Positions 59,668 to 64,000 of a stretch of 64,000 bases of DNA are shown piece after piece. A model generated the notes under the pieces. That model was given only the letters and a program-made list of their open reading frames with translations. It was not told where the DNA came from and searched no databases. Numbering within the stretch: the stretch's first letter is position 1; every line of letters begins with the position of its first letter. The stretch lies in the NCBI GenBank assembly GCA_018061945.1, contig JAGOTD010000003.1:109928-173927 (forward strand), in the 5' to 3' direction. The position numbers and the translations under genes are program-made. The DNA comes from Candidatus Peribacteraceae bacterium. GTDB lineage: Bacteria > Patescibacteriota > Gracilibacteria > Peribacterales > Peribacteraceae.

Positions 59668-61137
59668 TTATAGTGGCGATGCGTCAACGTGCGCTTGGCT
59701 GTTTTGTCGCCAGTCGATAATGATGCCGCCTTCTGCTGATTCTACAGACCAGAGAATGGTTTGGAGGCGGGCGATGGGCCCAAGAATAAATGACAGCCAT
59801 GTCTCCTTTTCCCCCGTATCGAAGAGGAACGGAAAATGTGTCTGAACGGATTTTTGAAGAAAACTCGTATCGAGGAGTCCGCCCATAAGAGGAGTACCTG
59901 TTGTCTGAATGAGCGGCGTGCTGCCAGCCCAGTCATTTTGTATCATTGCTTGCGCCAAGGCTTCGCTAGTACTCAGAATGATATGATTGTCCGACAAGCC
60001 GACTGTTACCGGTCCGCGGACATCGCCAGCCGCAAATGTTTGAAGAGTCCAGTTCTTAAGCTTTTTTTGTTCTTGATCAGCAGAGGTCGGCACAATGTCA
60101 TTGCGTGTGTTATCCGTAAAATCCAGGTGACGGATGAGGCCAGTTGGCGCATCCTGTTTGATCGCCTGTAGCAACTCCTGTTGCTGCTCCTCTGTTGCAG
60201 TCGCCAGCATCCCAAAGCTCAGAGCCCCGCTGCCACTGCCCATTTGCAAGGAAAAAGGATTGGTGAGCAAAGGTTCGAGTAGATCGAATGTGACATGAGA
60301 GCCAAGCATGGTTTGCATCCGGGCAGTCAGAATGCCTGAGATGCCGGCAGACAGAGGTTCATGATCGCTGAGGGCTCCATCGAGAATTTCTCTGATAGCA
60401 TCACCTCTATTTATGCGCATGAGCAGAAGGGGATTTCGCACTACGTAGCCGAGCTGGGCTGGAAAGCCATCGGCTTGATCGGGAAGCTTTTGGAGATCTG
60501 GGTCCATCAGTCGGAATTGACCATGATTTTCGGCCGTCACCATGGCGAACCAGGAAAATTGCTTGAGCAGAGAAGAGAGAAGGAGAGATGCTGTATCGGG
60601 AGTGGAAACAAGAGAATCGGTTTTCATCAGCCATAGCGTGTTCTCAAAATCTCGTTTGAACGGATCGTATGCGCTCTCTTTGGAAAAAGTTTTGCCTCCG
60701 TTCGTCTCATTCTGGCGCAAAAGCTCTGTCATGTATTCATCTGACACAGCAATAATCGGCGAGGCGCTCGGAGCACCTTCTTCCGAATCTTTCTGAATGT
60801 CGCTTATCCAACTGAGTGTTTTGCCGCTGTTGGTTTTGACAATGGCAAATTCGTAGAGAGCATCGGAGACTGGTGTATTTGCGGGAGTCGAAGGCCTATT
60901 TTCCATCCCAATCATACGAGTCACTTGGGCGCTGATATTTTCCATCTGCGCCTTATTGCGTGTACGCAGAAAGAAAACGGTGCTGTCGGCCGGTATGTGA
61001 TTGGCAAGGCTGTCTTGAGCCGGCTGGAAGTTGCTGGTCACAAACAACGCGATCAAAACGATCATAACTCCTACGCCAAGCACCCCTGCTACAGATAGAA
61101 GTGAGATGCGCACGAGAAAATCACGCTTAGAAGCCAT
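59668..61137 (-). CDS. DUF3352-like secreted/anchored protein
   Basis: 489 residues. An N-terminal anchor (ISLLSVAGVLGVGVMIVLIALFV) is followed by ADSTVFFLRTRN and a long extracytoplasmic region of repeated 'G..FSLQM' and 'LSFGMLATATEEQ' type strands. These resemble DUF3352 proteins, found in several phyla and of unknown function. It ends 44 nt before secF on the same strand and may share its transcript. Confidence 0.65.
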   Translation of the reverse strand: MASKRDFLVRISLLSVAGVLGVGVMIVLIALFVTSNFQPAQDSLANHIPADSTVFFLRTRNKAQMENISAQVTRMIGMENRPSTPANTPVSDALYEFAIVKTNSGKTLSWISDIQKDSEEGAPSASPIIAVSDEYMTELLRQNETNGGKTFSKESAYDPFKRDFENTLWLMKTDSLVSTPDTASLLLSSLLKQFSWFAMVTAENHGQFRLMDPDLQKLPDQADGFPAQLGYVVRNPLLLMRINRGDAIREILDGALSDHEPLSAGISGILTARMQTMLGSHVTFDLLEPLLTNPFSLQMGSGSGALSFGMLATATEEQQQELLQAIKQDAPTGLIRHLDFTDNTRNDIVPTSADQEQKKLKNWTLQTFAAGDVRGPVTVGLSDNHIILSTSEALAQAMIQNDWAGSTPLIQTTGTPLMGGLLDTSFLQKSVQTHFPFLFDTGEKETWLSFILGPIARLQTILWSVESAEGGIIIDWRQNSQAHVDASPL

Positions 61138-61240
61138 ATTGGCTCTTAGAGTAGCAGTAAAATGGCCAGAGGAAGAGGGGATTTTGCACCACTTTTTCTA
61201 GCATTTTGCAACATTTATACGTTATTGCCAGCCCACAAAC
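61138..61240. other. gap, nothing recognised
   Basis: About 100 nt of AT-rich sequence between the DUF3352-like gene start and the promoter at 61241. Confidence 0.4.
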
Positions 61241-61268
61241 TTGCACAAATTATTAGCCTGAGTACAAT
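61241..61268 (+). promoter_or_regulatory. promoter of candidate noncoding RNA
   Basis: TTGCAC (61241-61246), 16 bp, TACAAT (61263-61268); the start is near 61275. Confidence 0.6.
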
Positions 61269-61430
61269 GACAAGATTTCTTCAAACAAATACACCTCACG
61301 AAGAAATCGAGATTCGACACTACTGATACAAACATACACACGACACAAACACAAAGAGACCGGCTCGCGAGCCACCTCACAAACATAGAGACACACACTT
61401 GATCCTTTTTACACCACCAGCCCAATAGAA

Positions 61431-61493
61431 GTACGAATAGTGAATTACGAAGTACGAAAACTCGTCATTCGAACAGCGTAATTCGTGCTTCGC
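61431..61493 (+). repeat. R1 array inside the candidate RNA locus
   Basis: CGAATAGTGAATTACGAAGT arm and inverse CGTAATTCGTGCTTCGC. Confidence 0.75.
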
Positions 61494-61812
61494 ATCCGTA
61501 GAGAGAATGATGTCGACCAAATGTGGTCGCAACAAATCCGTCGCCCTCATCCTCTCTGCTCTGCAACGTCGCTTCGATACAGTGAGAGAGCGTATCGAAG
61601 TGCGCCCCCTTTCTCCCCAGCGTTCCCCCGAAGCCCCAGGCATCGCGCGGCGAACCGGTACGGGGACTTCGTACGGTCACGAGGAGAAACAAGAGACCAA
61701 AGCAAGGCAGATAGTATGGGCTCCTCCCCGCGTGCCCCCTCCGCTAATAGGGCTCAGCGATCGTTCAGTTACCTTTACATCGCTGATAGTCTCAGGAGGC
61801 GAACACAAAAAT

Positions 61813-61836
61813 AAAAAGACCGCTTGCGGTCTTTTT
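61813..61836. terminator. bidirectional intrinsic terminator
   Basis: AAAAAGACCGC and GCGGTCTTTTT around TT, an 11-bp perfect stem. Confidence 0.9.
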
Positions 61837-61880
61837 ATTAATAGAAGGGTTTTAAGCGGGAGGATGACATGACAAGGTGA

Positions 61881-61948
61881 TGGCGAATTACGAATCACCC
61901 ACCTGCGCTCTGCGGAGCTCCGGCGGGCAGGCGAAGTACGAATTACGA
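61881..61948 (+). repeat. R1 array with nested GC-rich insertion
   Basis: GCGAATTACGAATC, then about 36 nt of GC-rich hairpin (CTCTGCGGAGCTCCGG...), then GAAGTACGAATTACG. Removing the insert restores a normal R1 arm. Confidence 0.75.
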
Positions 61949-61969
61949 TTGTAGGAATGATAAAATTAA

Positions 61970-62005
61970 TCACACAACCAGAGCGGGCGTTCGCGCCCGC
62001 GGTGT
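61970..62005 (+). repeat. REP-like hairpin
   Basis: CCAGAGCGGGCGttcgCGCCCGCGG, same layout as 33757. Confidence 0.7.
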
Positions 62006-62080
62006 TTTGATATGGCTAATAATGAAGAATAGCGAAAAATATCCCCTAAAAAGCTAATCAGCTAATCGCTATAAGCTCGT

Positions 62081-63421
62081 CTATGTCTTCGCCGGCGCAA
62101 TCGTCGAATTCAATTTCTGCAGAACATCGAGCGCGTCTGTGTTTCGTGCGTCAATTTTGAGTGCGCTTTGAGCAACTGCCTGCGCTTCTTCTAGGCGACT
62201 GGTTGCGGCTGCGGCTTTGGCGAGAAGAGCTAAGCTGCTGGCATCATCCGGCCATTTGAGCGCAGCTTTCTTCGCCATTGCGTAGCCGTCTTCGCTGTGA
62301 TTTGGGACGCTGGTAGCAACCTCTACATATTTGCGGAAATACAAGAATTCCGGATTCTCTTTTTTGGTGAGCGCTTCGTATTGATCTAGCGCAAGCGATA
62401 CGTTATCGGTTTCGATGGCGTAGACTGCGAGCAGATCGCGTGCGTCTTTCTCCGGCTGGAAGCCGTTTACAATGGCGTACTGCAAGAACGTGATGGCATT
62501 TGTGGTGTCTTTGAGTGCGTGGTACACGCGTGCGAGGAAGTACTGAATTTCCGGCTTTTCGGGGTCCAGCTGATACGCACGTTCGAGCGAGGCGAGTGCT
62601 TCGTTATTTTGCCCGGTTGCAAATTCGCAGTAGCCTTTGACCATCCACGCATCGCGGTACGATCCTTCGGCCGCGATGGCTTTATTGAGCAGTGGCAACG
62701 CAATATCACACTCATTTAGCTGCGCCAGCGATCTGCCAAGTAAGGCTTGCAAATGCGCTTGGCCGCTATCGGGAAAGAGAGCGAATTCGCCGTAGGCATC
62801 CAGGAGTAAGCGAGCGGATGTGCGAATAGTTGGGCTCGTGTTTTGTACGGCCTGCGTAAGAAGCGTCTTTGCTTCGTCTGTTTTTTCTTGGCTGATTGCC
62901 ACCAGTGCCAGTCCGTATTGAGCTTGCGGCGTCGATGCTTTGCCGGTGAAAATATTTTGAGCTGCTGCGGTCTTGCCGGATCTCAGCTGAAGCAGGCCGT
63001 CGAGCAGCATCGTGTCGTTGTTATTCGGCTCTTCGCGCTTGAGGGCGTTGATGGTGGTCTGGGCATCGTCGAACTTGCGGCGTTGCATTTGCAGTGTTGC
63101 CAGCTTGCGCATGGCCGAGGATCCTCCGCCAAGTGCGATGCTCTTCTTATATTGTTCCTCCGCACTGTCCCATTCACCGCGTAGTTCTGCCAATTCTCCT
63201 TCGCGCTGGGAAAGCAGGGAATCCGATTGCTTATCCCAAATATTCGCCAGGAACGAGGACTTCGAAGTGGCTGCGGATGTAGGTACTTTTGGATTCACGC
63301 CAAAACCACTTTCGATAATGCTCACCGATGTCTGTATCTGCCAGAAGAACGTAAAGCCGATAATAACGGCAATGACGAGTGCTGCGGCAACTGGAAGAGC
63401 AATACGAGAAGAGAGGCGCAT
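62081..63421 (-). CDS. membrane-anchored TPR protein
   Basis: 446 residues. An N-terminal membrane helix (IALPVAAALVIAVIIGFTFFW) is followed by about eight to ten tetratricopeptide-like helix pairs from about 75 on (AEEQYKKSIALGG, ALASLERAYQLDPEKPE, AITFLQYAIVNGF). A scaffold protein on the outer face of the membrane; partners unknown. TATGCT (63433-63428) ends 6 nt before the ATG, with TTGAGT 16 bp further up inside an R4 array. Confidence 0.85.
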   Translation of the reverse strand: MRLSSRIALPVAAALVIAVIIGFTFFWQIQTSVSIIESGFGVNPKVPTSAATSKSSFLANIWDKQSDSLLSQREGELAELRGEWDSAEEQYKKSIALGGGSSAMRKLATLQMQRRKFDDAQTTINALKREEPNNNDTMLLDGLLQLRSGKTAAAQNIFTGKASTPQAQYGLALVAISQEKTDEAKTLLTQAVQNTSPTIRTSARLLLDAYGEFALFPDSGQAHLQALLGRSLAQLNECDIALPLLNKAIAAEGSYRDAWMVKGYCEFATGQNNEALASLERAYQLDPEKPEIQYFLARVYHALKDTTNAITFLQYAIVNGFQPEKDARDLLAVYAIETDNVSLALDQYEALTKKENPEFLYFRKYVEVATSVPNHSEDGYAMAKKAALKWPDDASSLALLAKAAAATSRLEEAQAVAQSALKIDARNTDALDVLQKLNSTIAPAKT

Positions 63422-63427
63422 ATGATC

Positions 63428-63455
63428 AGCATACAGGAGGACTCAGAGGACTCAA
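63428..63455 (-). promoter_or_regulatory. promoter of TPR gene, -35 inside an R4 repeat
   Basis: Minus strand TTGAGT, 16 bp, TATGCT. The -35 and spacer are R4 units. Leaderless. Confidence 0.6.
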
Positions 63456-63500
63456 AAGAAACAGAAGAACCAGACGATGCAGAGGAAACAGAGGAAAGGA
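63433..63500 (+). repeat. R4 array (9-nt units)
   Basis: AGGACTCAG, AGGACTCAA, AAGAAACAG, AAGAACCAG, ACGATGCAG, AGGAAACAG: six consecutive 9-nt units. From 63501 to 63629 nothing is recognised. Confidence 0.85.
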
Positions 63501-63629
63501 TGAGAGGAGGAGAGGAGGAGAGGATACGAAGATGAAGAGGAAATGTTGATTATTTTCTATCTATTGTGGAGAGCGGCTTTTTTTACCCTGAGTTGAATCG
63601 AAGGGCTAGCCGCGGTTGGTCATCAAATC

Positions 63630-63662
63630 ATTCGCAGACGGGACATCGTGTCCCGGTTGAGG
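63630..63662 (+). repeat. REP-like hairpin
   Basis: GACGGGACatcGTGTCCCGG, then TTGAGGG. Confidence 0.65.
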
Positions 63663-63691
63663 GATGGTGATAAAATTTCATTTTAATTTTT

Positions 63692-63773
63692 GTCGATACG
63701 CCCCGGCAATTAGAAAAATTGTCACAAGGTACATTTGTAGAATTATTTGGTGCTATCCGGGGCGTATCGACAT
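63692..63773 (+). repeat. stem-loop element A, copy 2
   Basis: 82 nt. TGTCGATACGCCCCGG and its exact inverse around a 50-nt loop. The stem differs from copy 1 at one base pair, G:C versus C:G. Confidence 0.85.
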
Positions 63774-63789
63774 CTGTATTTCATTAATC

Positions 63790-63812
63790 GCCGCGGGAAG
63801 CATCCTGCTCCC
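63790..63812 (+). repeat. REP-like hairpin remnant
   Basis: CCGCGGGAagcaTCCTGC, the inverse of the 27113 hairpin type, directly after element A. Confidence 0.5.
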
Positions 63813-63872
63813 ATTGTCTTTGTTTTTTATTAACAAGAAAAAATCATCTCCTAAAAAGCTACAAGCTAATAT

Positions 63873-64000
63873 TTAATCCATCTGCGGGCTCAGCTCTCCG
63901 TCATCACTCTTCTTCTTGCGGGTCTTTTTGGCAGGAACGAGCGTGCCGTCGGCAGAAATGACTGCTTTAGCAGCGGCTTCGGCGAGGTGTTTTGGGATGA
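63873..64000 (-). CDS. C-terminal fragment of an unidentified protein
   Basis: The last about 42 residues of a gene running in from the right: IPKHLAEAAAKAVISADGT, then a basic PAKKTRKKK tail and an acidic end before TAA. Too short to assign. Confidence 0.55.
   Translation of the reverse strand, partial: IPKHLAEAAAKAVISADGTLVPAKKTRKKKSDDGELSPQMD

Larger units (their letters stand above)
61275..61836 (+). ncRNA. candidate structured noncoding RNA locus, family unknown
   Basis: About 560 nt between a promoter and a strong terminator with no credible protein. The first part is CA-rich, with a GATTTCTTC/GAAGAAATC stem and a GGCTCGCGAGCC palindrome. An R1 array (61431-61493) interrupts it. The second part (about 61500-61800) is GC-rich with stems CTTCGATAC/GTATCGAAG, CAGCGAT/ATCGCTG and a CCGGTACG/CGTACGG pair. 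It may be one RNA split by the repeat, or two. I find no RNase P, tmRNA or SRP core. Confidence 0.5.

Noticed and set aside
61670..61740. SRP RNA, suggested by AAGCAAGGCAGATAG
   Set aside because: The required GGAAGGNAGCAG core with its symmetric loop is missing.
61222..61973. Several 67-121-residue frames on both strands
   Set aside because: None resembles a protein; they cross stems, an R1 array and a terminator, so a noncoding RNA locus fits better.

Overview
The window reads as one continuous piece of a small bacterial chromosome of the Candidate Phyla Radiation (Patescibacteria) type, most plausibly Peregrinibacteria/Peribacteria. That placement is inferred from gene content and style, not from a marker tree. 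The genetic code is standard: UGA ends many genes and Gly is GGN. Genes are densely packed on both strands. Many start codons sit 4-10 nt after a recognisable -10 box, which implies leaderless mRNAs, while others have a clear Shine-Dalgarno site. There is one tRNA (Glu-UUC), no rRNA and no CRISPR array.

Layout. 1-5 kb: an RlmI-type rRNA methyltransferase cut by the window edge, an attachment-family protein, a RecB-like nuclease operon and a ribosome hibernation factor. 5-14 kb: bL25, a GT2 glycosyltransferase, an unusual UvrC, a LOG-domain fusion protein and CTP synthase. 14-19 kb: membrane proteins, a patatin-like protein and pyrD-pyrK. 19-25 kb: a tiny promoter/operator/octapeptide locus, a giant RelA/SpoT-transporter fusion, QueE, a D-2-hydroxyacid dehydrogenase and a DsbB-like protein. 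25-35 kb: tRNA-Glu, a FAM173-like methyltransferase, KsgA-ComEC, an SLH protein, a PcrA/UvrD helicase, a RAYT transposase between its repeats, and RmuC. 35-44 kb: rpsO and pnp split by a four-helix-bundle gene, a K+ channel, FmdB and ValRS. 44-53 kb: a beta-helix protein with an early in-frame TAA, DinB, a second four-helix-bundle gene, LexA, an LCP protein, a nitroreductase and a zinc-ribbon protein. 53-64 kb: rplJ-rplL behind an L10 leader with an attenuator, a RelA-like synthetase, an ATPase-fold protein, trigger factor, SecF, a DUF3352-like protein, a candidate noncoding RNA locus and a TPR protein.

How the genes work together. Two RSH proteins appear to split (p)ppGpp metabolism: 19365-22673 keeps the hydrolase HD residues but has a degraded synthetase, and 54553-56478 has the reverse. 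LexA, RmuC, DinB, UvrC and PcrA form a DNA-repair set, and matching LexA-like palindromes lie in the lexA and rmuC promoter regions. Translation and RNA genes (S15, PNPase, L10, L12, L25, ValRS, KsgA, tRNA-Glu, hibernation factor) dominate the core.

The most unusual layer is intergenic. Several sequence-unrelated families of short phased arrays (7-, 9- or about 10-11-nt units, often as two inverted arms) fill gaps. They have entered uvrC and valS in frame, form gene ends, supply -35 boxes and contain nested insertions of other elements. REP-like hairpins, a RAYT transposase, and two copies of an 83-nt stem-loop element with a compensatory stem change complete the picture.
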